Of a DNA stretch of 64,000 bases, positions 41,701 through 50,889 are shown one piece after another. Source of the stretch: Zygnema cylindricum (taxonomy: Eukaryota; Streptophyta; Zygnematophyceae; Zygnematales; Zygnemataceae); assembly GCA_037447655.1 (NCBI GenBank), contig JBBHKE010002391.1, forward strand, positions 1 through 64,000. Direction: 5' to 3'. Under the pieces are notes generated by a model. That model searched no databases. It had not been told where the DNA came from and worked only from the letters and a program-made list of their open reading frames with translations. Numbering within the stretch: position 1 is the stretch's first letter; each line of letters opens with the position of its first letter. The translations under genes were made by a program, and so were the position numbers.

Positions 41701-43073
41701 CTGCGCCGCGTACCTTCAGCAGGGTTAGCACCACACGGGGTACTTTTCGCTTCGACCACTTTCTAGGGCCCTCCCGTTCAAACGCATTTAAACGCGGGGG
41801 TTTAACACGCCAAGCACCAGTTAAACCATTCCACCTGGCTAAGCTTAACTCGACCAGCACCACAAAACACAAACCTAACCTCCTCCCTCCCTCTCCGTCC
41901 CTCCCTTCCTCCCTCCCTCCCCTTGCCCTTCCCCCCACTCACTTGTGCACTTCCAACATAATCTGGCCGAACATCGGCTCCCCTCTCCCCCTCTTCCCCG
42001 CCAAGTAGTCGAACAAGGCGATCTCGCAGCCCTCGCAGTCGATCTTGAAGATGTCCGCGTACGTGGCGTTCTGCAGGCCCAGCAGCTCCTCCACGCCCAC
42101 GTACACGTGGTTGTCGCCGTGGTCCTCGCGGGCGCCCCCCCCCGCCAGTCCCAGCGGGCGGAAGTCGAGGTGCGGCATCTGGGCCACGAGGTGCTCGTCG
42201 CCGGGCGCCAGCGTGGGGTCGATGGTCAGCGGGCGCGACCCGAGGACCTGGCCGACGGCGGCCTCGAAGGACGTGTCCAGGCCGCACCCCACGGAGAACA
42301 CCAGGGGGGGGTGCACGCTCAGGGCCGTGCTCAGGTCGCAGTACCACTGAGGACAGACAGACGGGGGTGTCAGGGGAATGGTTGGAAGAAAGGTGGGGAG
42401 ACGGGAAATGTGGGTAGAGAGAGGCGAAACCAAAAAAAACGTGTTTTTTTTTACGCAAAGGTTGTTACTTTGACGCTGCATTGTCATATTCGGAGGAAAA
42501 TCTTGAAACGACGAAAAACACGATCAAAGAAACAGAGAGATACGGCCAAAAGAGCCTCCCGAAAAAAGCAGAAAAAATAAAATAAAATAGAAAATGAAGG
42601 TAAGAACCTAAAAACAACAAACAATATGGGCCAAACTAGGCTCGAGATAAGTAGAAAGAAAAGTAAAAAGAATGTCCGACCTTCCCTCCATCCTTCCACT
42701 CCCCCAGGCGTATCTCCCGGGGGCAGGGGTACGTGGGCACGAGGTAGTACTCGTGCATGGCCACCACGGAGTTCTCCCCCGCCACGTTCCGGTACTGCCA
42801 CGTGGTGCTCCGCGCCTTCAAATTCGCCTCCCACTTCTCCCGCGCCCACCGTTCCCGCGCCGCCACGTTGGCCTCGCTGTCCGAGGCTCCCCCCCCTCCG
42901 CCTTTCTCCAGGGCGCGCGGCGAGGGCAGGTCGTCGCCCTCGGCCGGCGCGACTTGCGGGTCGTTCGGGCGGGCGGCGGCGTCGAGGGAGGCGCCGTACA
43001 CGTGGAAGAAGAGGAGCGCGAGGCCGGCGAGCGCGCAGATGAGCGCGATGCGGGAGAGGTCGGAATCGGCCAT
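38753..43073 (-). CDS. FkbM/METTL-type SAM-dependent methyltransferase, membrane-anchored
   Basis: Exons on the minus strand: 43073-42681, 42346-about 41943, and 38890-38753 (stop at 38753). The N-terminus MADSDLSRIALICALAGLAL continues into a hydrophobic stretch, suggesting a type II signal anchor, so a Golgi/ER-lumenal enzyme is likely. Exon 2 carries the SAM-binding-like loop VFSVGCGLDTSFEAAV and the family motif ADIFKIDCEGCEIALFDYL, then GQIMLEVHK. The remote exon encodes MGYQLFHAEANPYDAACCHE and LAYIHESL, the family's usual C-terminal block (LFH-E-NP ... Y-H). About 310 residues. The exon 2 donor GTGAGT leaves phase 2, while the last exon starts in phase 0 after TTTACAG, so a small exon in the 3 kb intron is probably missing. 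Exons 1-2 are far richer in GC than everything around them. The methyl acceptor is not predictable. Confidence 0.78.
39394..39747. mobile_element. Family A TIR element, 354 bp, with exact 8 bp target duplication
   Basis: TAGTGTTGTGTATCGG and its complement CCGATACACAACACTA form the ends; GTAATTAC flanks both sides (39386-39393 and 39748-39755). An 8 bp duplication places it in the hAT superfamily. It lies in the last intron of the methyltransferase gene. No coding capacity; the interior is rich in TATCG. Confidence 0.92.
39756..41700. other. Remainder of the methyltransferase last intron
   Basis: No element was recognised. Loose similarities recur (GTTAATTGAGGTCTACT, ACCTTGGAATCCCAGG, CATCAACATTGA) at intervals of a few hundred bases, suggesting a very old tandem array. 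A near-perfect palindrome GGAAGGTAAG...CTTACCTTTCC lies at about 40,735-40,758. A small exon of the methyltransferase is expected somewhere here but was not found. Confidence 0.4.
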
Positions 43074-43398
43074 GGGAAGAGGGGGGGGAGAAGAGGGGTG
43101 GAGAGGGAGGGGGAGAGCGGCAGAAAGGGAGAGGGAGGGTGAATGTGAGAGGGGCGAGGAGAAGGTGGTAAGCGGGGAAGGAAGTGGCAGGGCGAGGGAG
43201 AGGAGAAGGTAGGGCGGCGACTGAGGCTCTGTGAGCGAAACGTGAATGTTATGATGTAGGAGAGGAGGTAAGAACGGTACGGACAAAGGTACGGATGTTT
43301 GCGGCACAGAATGCTTGAAAAGATAGCAGGACAAAATACGGCAAAAGAGGAAATGCGCGATTGCGTTGCAGATTTTCACTCGTGTGATAGGAGCAGTA

Positions 43399-43432
43399 CA
43401 GTACTGTACTGTACTGTACTGTACTGTAGCTC
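43399..43432. repeat. (TACTG)n microsatellite
   Basis: GTACTGTACTGTACTGTACT array upstream of the methyltransferase gene. A shorter form is at 48,899-48,911. Confidence 0.9.
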
Positions 43433-43526
43433 AGACTAGGTCAACGTTATTACGCTAGAGACAGCTAACTCCAAAAGCTGTTCGAGCACTCTAATTCGGT
43501 GAGTCGAAAGCGACGAGGCGATGCCA

Positions 43527-44463
43527 GACGTAAAACACCTGCAAGTTGACGGAGCCATAAAGTACGTACTACGCGTCGAATACGACCAATTGTTATCGAT
43601 CGTATAAAATCCACAACAAGGTACGTTAAGCAATTAGATTCTTAATGAGTATGACACTCCTGTCTTTTATCTTTGTCGCTTATGTTGGGAGTTAAAGCTG
43701 CAATTTGTGACGGCCGCTAAATTAACCCTAATGTTTTTGTTTCATAATGTTTCGTACGTCATTTCACATATGACATAATAAAAAATGATTATTATATTCC
43801 TACCATATTTCGTACTTCAAATTCCCCGGTCTTCTTTTATCTTAACGCTTCTGGAACTACAACTACAGTTCAGGTAAGTACCGCCTGTCACATTTCAAGG
43901 CGTCGATAACTCGATATGCGATACAATTCTAATTGTACAAAGGGGTTCGTCGTGTATGACCTACAAATCCGTACAAATGAGAGCAGAGGTCGCAAACGGT
44001 TACCCGAATCCGTACCCGACCGTTACCCGACCACCCGCATCGGATCCGGCACGGATTCGGGTGCCAAATTTTGGAGGGAAAACTTTCTCGCGTGACGTAG
44101 AAAACCCTGCAACATCACGGAGCCACAAATGACGTACTATGCGTCAAATACGACCGAAAGGTATAGTAGCGAACGTAGAGAATCCGCAAAAAGGTACGTT
44201 AAAAAATTAGATTCTGATTGAGAAAAATAATAAAATCTAATTTTGATTGAGTATGACACTCCTCCTCCTATATTTTTATCGCTTTTGTTGGGAGTTAAAG
44301 CTACAATTTGTTACGGCCTGTAAAATAAACCCTAATGTTTTTGTTTCAGAATGTTTCGTGATATTTTCGTACCTCGTTTCACATATGACACAACAACAAA
44401 TGATTGGTGTATTCCTTACCATATTTCGTACTTCAAATTCCCCCAGGCTTCTTTTATCTGGAA
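43527..44463. repeat. Direct duplication of about 320-370 bp
   Basis: 43,527-43,846 and 44,092-44,463 align from CTGCAA..ACGGAGCCA through GAGTATGACACTCCT, TTGTTGGGAGTTAAAGCT, AACCCTAATGTTTTTGTTTC to ATATTTCGTACTTCAAATTC. The second copy has a small internal duplication (ATCTGATTGAG). A truncated hAT end (CAGAGGTCGCAAACGG at 43,985) sits between the copies. No coding frame is conserved. Confidence 0.8.
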
Positions 44464-44488
44464 AAGAAAAAATTTATTATCAAATTCG

Positions 44489-45375
44489 TAGTGTTGTGTA
44501 TCGGTAAAAAACTTATCGCGATAACACCGATACCGATAGTTATCGGTTATCGAACTGTCAGCGGTCCCGATATATTTGTACTTTCTGTACTTTCTGTCCG
44601 GAGTGCTTTCTGTCCGGTAAACTGAATGGTAAATTTACGAGAAATGTACGGTAGTTTACGAGAAATGTATGAAATTTGACGAAAAAATACGTTGCAATTT
44701 GTAGTACTTTTTGGGCGGTTAAGTGAACATAAATTTTACGAGAACGTACGAAATTGTACTGATAAACTGATTATCATGGAACAGTAAAAAGACGGCGGAC
44801 ACAAAGTACAACGGATGCAAAATAACATTATCCGCGCCGCCGGAATCGAACGGACGAAATTCAATGAGAAAATACGAGCGGACGGTCAGCGTGAGCGCCG
44901 ACATCTCGGAATGGCTTTTTTGGCGGCTTTTGCCAAAAAAGCCGACGGATTGACACGTGGCAGGTTTCCAGTGGATCCCAAAAAATAAAAGGACAAAGCC
45001 ACGGCGTCGGGATGTGAAAGGTACATCGTTTTAAGTGGAGCCGTACTAAAGACGTACACATCTTATGCCGGCTACTGTACTTTCGGCTTGTACAAATGAT
45101 CTGATTGGTAGGTACCTCAGGGGTTGTGAGTAGGGCGAGTCGGGGGAATAAGACGTACAGTTGAGTGTACATGCCGTACATTTATCTGCACGGCTCATAC
45201 AGTTATCGCCGATAGTTATCGTTATCGGCATTATCGCCGATAGGTAGCCGATATTATCGGCTACTTATCGGCGATAAGACCGATAGCGATATATCGTACC
45301 AATATATCGATTATCGGGTCCCCGAAAAAATGCCCATATCGGTTATCGGCAAATCCTTACCGATACACAACACTA
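44489..45375. mobile_element. Family A TIR element, 887 bp, with exact 8 bp target duplication
   Basis: Ends TAGTGTTGTGTATCGG / CCGATACACAACACTA, flanked by CAAATTCG at 44481-44488 and 45376-45383. Larger than the 354 bp sibling because of a unique interior, including AATGTACGG/TTTACGAG repeats. No transposase frame was found. hAT superfamily by duplication length. Confidence 0.9.
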
Positions 45376-45437
45376 CAAATTCGCGATGGTTAAACCATCT
45401 AAAGTACAAAACGTGATTGTAATGGAAAACTGTTTAC

Positions 45438-45657
45438 TACCCGTCGATCGTATTTAGCGTGTATGTGTTTTTTGTCTCTTAAAACATCTTTTCTCCGTAC
45501 ATAAATGTCGGATTGTGGATCTGACGGTTGCGATTGAAAGGTTGTATTCTCAGCGTATGAATGGCAGTCTTAAATTGAAAATTGGACAAATGTGTATAGA
45601 GATAAGATGTTTTCAGTGGCGAAAAAAACATACACGCTAAATACGATCGACGGTGTA
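45438..45657. mobile_element. Family C TIR element, about 220 bp
   Basis: CCGTCGATCGTATTTAGCGT at the left is mirrored at the right (ACGCTAAATACGATCGACGG), and pairing continues inward (AAAACATCTT / AAGATGTTTT), so most of the element can fold into a hairpin. The outermost bases are TAC/GTA as in family B, with a one-base length difference between the ends. Confidence 0.8.
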
Positions 45658-46079
45658 CTCTACCATTAAAGGCTACAATGCAGCTGAAAAAATCCAAAGG
45701 AACAAAAATTACACTAATTAAGCAACATTAAAGACAAAAACATTAAAAACAATAAAAACAGAAACAAATGACAAAACCAAATGACAAGAGCACTAAAAAA
45801 CCACGTTATACACAAACTGTAAAGGATAAACTGGGCCTTTTGCCAAAATCCTTAAAAAAAAATATCAATATGCACCGGGTGGCGCGGAGGTAAATCTCGC
45901 AGTCCACAACCATCGGTCACCACCAGTTCACCACCGTGCTTTGTCGGATAAGGGTCGACGCTTACAGACCGTTGAAGAGCAACAGAGATACGTTGGAGGC
46001 ATAGATGTCCAATTCGCATAATACGAACGAAACGAACGCGCGAATACTACGCACGATACGCATTTAACGATGTTAAAAA

Positions 46080-46640
46080 ATTTGTAAAATGCGTACCTTC
46101 CAGTGTAACCGTACATTTTTCGTACAGTTATCTATAGTGTACGTATATGTCCGTACTTTCTAGGGTAACTAAGGGAATTTTAGGGTTTTAGAGTACATTT
46201 CCTTAAATTCCGTATATTTCAATATAACTGTCGCACAGTTTTCATACATGTACGTACAGTGGCCGTATTTTCCGTACTCGTTAGGGTTATTTATTTCAGG
46301 GTTTGTAGGGTACATCGCCGTACATTCCCGTTTATTTTAGTACAGTTGCGTTACATTTTTCGTACATTTACGTACAATGTTTGTACATATCCGTACTCCT
46401 TAGGGTTATTAAAAGGGGGATTTTAGGGTTTATAGGGTACATTGTTGTACGTTCCTTTATATTTCAGTATAGCCGACAAAGATTTGTCGTATTATTAGGT
46501 TTGTAGGGTACACTTTCCGTATAATTCCGTACATTTATGTTAGTTGTCCTTACTTTTAAAGATTTTGTAAGGATTTTATAGGATTTTGATTTCCGTACAT
46601 TTTCGTCCATGTACACATAAATCTATACAATTTTAGAAAA
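46080..46640. repeat. GTAC-rich tandem array, units of about 120 bp
   Basis: Four to five degenerate units, each with TTAGGGTTATT...TTTTAGGGTTT.TAGGGTACAT, then CCGTACATT...TATTTCAGTA, CGTACATTT.CGTAC and CCGTACTC. GTAC occurs dozens of times. Unit borders are near 46,160, 46,285 and 46,400. No coding frame. Confidence 0.8.
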
Positions 46641-46856
46641 GTATAAAAGTCGCGAATTCTACATAAAAATTGGAAAAAAGTCCAAATCCATACGAATTGG
46701 ACATATATTGTTGGAGGTAAAAAGCAGAGATGAGTTAAGGGCTTCCAGGTCCCCTACTTTCAAACTACAGCCGAGCGCAATCCAACGACGACGAGTCCAA
46801 GGTCAGTACCAAGCGAAAGTAGCGTACAAAAATAACTAAGCCAATTTTAGAAGTTT

Positions 46857-47365
46857 TCAAAAGTCACGAATAATACGGCATAAACGGCGAATTTGAAAAA
46901 TTTGCACGAATTCAACAACTATAGAGAGAACTATAATATTGTAATTTACATCCCCCAATGTTCTCTCTACCCCATGCAGAAACAAGAGATCCACGCGAGG
47001 GCCGCGTTCACCTCTAAATTGAGAGTGTGTGGTAAAGATGTGCAAAACTTCACGTTTCACTCCGTATCCTGCTTCACCACCCATTGCATCTCTAACTCTG
47101 TCATTTGCCATCGTGTGCTCCCCACCGTGTAAACAACGGAGCAAATAGTCGCCTTGCTCATCGAAAGTTTGGCCGCAAAGGCAACGAGGCTTACCGAAGA
47201 TGGAGGGGTGTGGCAAGCGAAGACGTAAGCGGAGTGCATAAGAAAATCGTTGAGAAGATAAGCAAAGTAAGGCAAAAATTGGAGTAGAGACGAGCTAAGA
47301 CCCAACACCTGGTCCCGAGCAAGAGCGAAGTCAAGCCCGCGCGTCAACCATAGACAACGCCTCAA
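46857..47365 (-). pseudogene. Non-LTR-type reverse transcriptase C-terminal remnant
   Basis: The frame 47216-46857 contains RCLCGQTFDEQGDYLLRCLH followed by GGEHTMANDRVRD and GPRVDLLFLHG. This matches the Cys/His block (C-CG---D--GDH/Y---C---G--H--R) downstream of the polymerase domain in many LINE-like reverse transcriptases. Upstream sequence continues in a second frame (47365-47057), implying a frameshift near 47,200. No catalytic FADD-type motif is present in this fragment. Confidence 0.6.
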
Positions 47366-47627
47366 TGAGGTTCTTGAAATTGGGGGCGACTACCTTATCG
47401 GTGATATGTTGTTGCACTCTGGAATGTTTCTTGTTGATGAGGGAACAAAATGGAGGAATGACATTTTGAATGGAGGAACGACATATTGGACCAGTGAGGT
47501 ATAAGCGCACGAGTAGACAATAACGATTGTTGCAAGGCTAATAAGCCTTTATTGAAGGTAGAGAATGCATGGGCCACAGAGCAATGTCTTCCACCAAAAA
47601 CCTCAAACTAATGATAGGTGTCACTAT

Positions 47628-48571
47628 TGCAATCATGTGTCCTCCATTGGACTACAATTCAAGAAGCCTATAGATAGTTTTTAACTAACCCACTTTCAAT
47701 GGAAACCACTGCTGTCCAAGCAAACAATTTGACTATCTAACTGCACCCTGTGCAACCTGGACTCCCCTGAGTCCGTAGGAAAAAGAATCTTTGAAAATGC
47801 CCAACCAAACGATAAGTTTTAGGGTGGCAAAGATGCCAATATATAGAAACTCTCGAAGAGAGAGAAGACCATCTACCAAATTTTTCTAAGTCCTAGCTCC
47901 CTCTCACAACCCCTATCTACTGACTCTACGAACCAATCAGAACTTTACGACAAGGCCATTAAGCAGACGCGTGTCCACTTTTCATTCGTCCGTACGTTCC
48001 CGCGACCGAATGTTACCTCTCCACGTGGCGCCAGGTCATGCCACGTCACAAAATGCCAAAGTGACCATTCTGGGATCTTAGCGATGATGTGCGCCGTTGG
48101 ATAGAATTTAGTATTTGATCTCAACCGTCGAAACAAATATCTGATTCAGTTGTTTCGTGCGAAGTCATATCCGTACTTTATTTAACTCATTCCATGTATC
48201 TATGTTTGTATTTCCGTTAATCGGAATAGCTACCGTAACAATGTATAAGTATTTATCAAACCCAATATACTCTAGCGAACTTCTACGATAGACTGGTTAG
48301 AGCGAACGGCTACGCTATGCTCTACCGGTCGGAGGTTCGAGTCATGCCATACTCAACTATTTGTTGAGAGTGACTTAGGTCACTGTTGTACTGCACAGGT
48401 GGAGTTGAGGCAGCCATGGGTCCACTACTCTCTCTCTCTCCTTCAGTGACTACAACAAGTATGGGGGATGGAGAGAGATAGGTGGAGGCTGATTGCTTTT
48501 GCTCTCTTTTCTATTTATATATTTAGACCTAGAAAATATTTATATTAAATCCTTTTTAGTTGTTTTCAACA
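47628..48571 (-). mobile_element. Solo LTR of the Copia family, with 5 bp target duplication
   Basis: 944 bp, in minus orientation starting TGTTGAAAACAAC and ending ...TGATTGCA, flanked by ACTAT at 47623-47627 and 48572-48576. It contains GACTCCCCTGAGTCC, a CACGTGGCG motif and a tRNA-like block. No internal element sequence is attached on either side, so it arose by LTR-LTR recombination. Confidence 0.88.
48290..48348 (+). repeat. tRNA-like block in the solo LTR
   Basis: TAGACTGGTTAGAGCGAACGG resembles a tRNA D-arm/A-box, and GGTTCGAGTCA at 48334-48344 is a good B-box with 30-35 bases between them, the spacing of tRNA promoters. The acceptor stem does not pair properly. Confidence 0.6.
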
Positions 48572-48607
48572 ACTATAACCCAACTACTCAAGTAAGCGAC
48601 AGGCGCA

Positions 48608-48826
48608 ATGGCGGCTGTAGGACGCAAACCAGCACCCCCGAAAGATACACCCCCGAAAGTGCGGGTGAAGCACTTTTTGGACGAGCGAAGAGCCCTTACA
48701 GGCGATCAAATACACTATGCACGACAAGTTGATGCGAAATCGCAAAGGGACGATTATAAAAATCTGAAATTAAAGAAAGCAAATAAGATTGATGGGCTAG
48801 GCGGCATGGGATGCTTGAAAAGATAG
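48608..48826 (+). CDS. Small basic hypothetical protein (72 aa)
   Basis: Starts MAAVGRKPAPPKDTPPKVRV in a good ATG context (GCAATGGCGG), then KHFLDERRALTGDQIHYARQ and a Lys-rich end. It is hydrophilic, with no membrane segment and no recognised domain. Its last codons (GCTTGAAAAGATAG) lie inside a segment of about 105 bp that also occurs upstream of the methyltransferase gene at 43,315-43,415. It may be the remnant of an element protein or a short gene; codon use looks unremarkable. Confidence 0.3.
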   Translation: MAAVGRKPAPPKDTPPKVRVKHFLDERRALTGDQIHYARQVDAKSQRDDYKNLKLKKANKIDGLGGMGCLKR

Positions 48827-48951
48827 TAAAACAAAATACGACAAAATAGCAAATGCGCAATTTCATCGCAATTTTTCACAAGTGTGGTAGGAGCAATACA
48901 GTACTGTACTGAACCTTACAATTTTCGGCCTCCGCAGGCCATTTGAAGGGG

Positions 48952-50050
48952 TGAAGGTTATTGAAAAAGAGAATTTGGTATTCTATCTCTTTTGTTAGTC
49001 TATGGTCATTTTACAATTCTCATACTTGTCGTAGTCACTGAGAATGGCGACGGAGCAATGGTTGTCTCAGGCAGATAAGAAGGATAGGCAGAAGAAACAC
49101 CCCCTGCAAAAGGTAGAGTGTCGAAGCAAGAATTGATATTGTGACCTCCGTATAACTGCCGTACGGTATAGCCGTTTGCTTTATCCAATAGGTCTTGATG
49201 AAGCGTTACATATGTTTTATGTGATAATTATATAAATAGTGACGCATAAACACATACGAAAAAAATGAACATGAAACGTACAGTACTGCACGAAATACTG
49301 TAACATACGAAATAAACGAAACGACATCTAATTTCAACAGACGAAATCAAATGTCGTTCGCGATCGACGGCAACGGTCGACACGGAATGACAACCGTATA
49401 AATTCAACGGTCAACACGGAGCGACGACCGTAAAATTTCAACGGTCAACAAAGATTATTCGACACGTTGTCAAGATCAAACGACCAACATTGATCGCCGA
49501 ATTACGAATAGACAGCACGCGTGAGTGCCAGCATGCCGGAAAGACTTTTTGGGAGCACTTCGCCAAAGTGGAGGAAAATTGACACGTGGCACCATCCTAT
49601 AGAATGCTAGATAAGAAAAGGACAGAACTGGGACGACTTATTTGCCATGTGGCAGACCGAGAGTGGTGCCGCATAATTACGTACGTAAAGTACTCCGGCT
49701 ACCGTACATTGTATATACATTATGTAGTGTATGATAATTTGATTGGTCTAGAGGGGCTATAAGTAGGTTCTTAAGACTTAGAATTTTTATTTAAAGCCCT
49801 CTGTTCAGAGGCCATCTGTATAAATTAGCTATCGTTGAACAACCATAACGTAATACCCGCGGAGCAATTTTAGTGAATCTTTATGCTACCGACTCAAGGG
49901 AGTCCACGCTACAGACGGGGTGTAGTTGGTCAGAGATTTTGCGTGCCAGGGTAGCACTTATTGATTGCTAAAGTCAAAAGTGCAAATATTATCTTAGAGG
50001 CTTCATATAAGCTGGACATTCTGTGGACCAATGGAGGTCACAGAATTACA
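48952..50050 (+). mobile_element. Diverged 5' LTR of a truncated Copia element
   Basis: Similar to the other LTRs throughout: CTTGTCGTAGTCACTGA near its start, GACACGTGGCA, GTAC-rich middle, ACTCAAGGGAGTCCACG, then CAATGGAGGTCACAGAATTACA at the end. It is followed directly by gag. The left border is approximate. The tRNA-like block is not recognisable in this copy. Confidence 0.7.
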
Positions 50051-50819
50051 GGTACTGGGCCCACCCTCTACTGTACCCATTTTTAATGGAATAAGGTTCA
50101 TACATTTGGAAACCATGATGAGGGGTGTATTGTTTGAAAAATGACTATGGGGCAATGTGAGTGGTCATGTGCGTCCGCCAACAGCAAAATTGGGTGTTCC
50201 ACCAGGGTTTGGAGGATCTCGATTCGCAAGAGGATCTGCGGAGGCAGAGGTTGTAAAGGATGTTGGAGAAAGTATCGTGTTGGACATAGGGAAAGAGAAG
50301 GGGAAGGAAAAACTCACAGCAATGGCTACTGGATCCGTTCTGGTAGCAGATGTTCAGAAAACTGAGGCAAATGACACTGAAATCTGGGATTTAAACAACA
50401 CCGTGGCGACTCATTTTATTCTCAGACATCTCACTCAAGCAGTTGCTACACCTCATCTTCATATGGACAAGGCAGACGAGATGTGGAAGGCTCTTGTCAA
50501 CATTTACAAGAGTGGTATGATTCAACAGCAAAAGCTGGCAGATCCAAAGGTACAAGCATATGTGTACATAGGGGGAAAGATGTTTGACTTTTGTAATGAC
50601 TTGGCCGGGTTATTCATAGAGTTAGAGAGTGTAGGAAAAAATGAGACCAAGAAACAGAAGGTGAATACTTTGTTGATGAAACCCTCAGATGATTATGAAA
50701 ACATTATCAACAGGGTTCAAGATTTGCCAGATCATCAATGGATTTTGTACTCCGTTGTGGAAATGATTTTCGTTCGCGAAAGCATAATTGAGATTCGGAG
50801 AGGAGGAAAATGTGTTTAA
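50031..50819 (+). pseudogene. Copia gag, disabled and truncated
   Basis: The frame begins in the last 20 bases of the LTR (MEVTELQVLGPPSTVPIFNG), has a TGA where the sister copy has Arg (EKR to EK-stop), and continues in the same frame to 50819 through TATHFILRHLTQAVATPHL-like, KMFDFCNDLAGLFIELE and HQWILYSVVEMIFVRESIIE. This is the Gag core of the family seen at 60.6 kb. It ends in a stop before any zinc knuckle, and no pol follows, so the element is truncated near 50,890. Confidence 0.8.
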
Positions 50820-50889
50820 GCAATGGCTGCTGGAACTAAATAGGGAGATAAAGATTCTAAGAAACCTTATGGAAACTTTGGTGGATGTC

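Noticed and set aside
41802-42458. Arg/Pro/Gly-rich frame overlapping methyltransferase exon 2
   Set aside because: It is a shifted frame of GC-rich coding DNA; the other frame carries the conserved methyltransferase motifs.
42636-43379. Methyltransferase start at an upstream in-frame ATG (43379)
   Set aside because: The added segment is a CT-microsatellite translation (Pro/Ser/Leu-rich); the ATG at 43073 gives a typical cytosolic tail and signal anchor.
46080-46640. CRISPR array
   Set aside because: The repeats are degenerate, without uniform spacers or cas genes, in eukaryotic DNA.
48290-48570. Independent tRNA-derived SINE insertion
   Set aside because: The same block sits at the same place in several LTR copies, and the 5 bp target duplications lie at the outer LTR ends.
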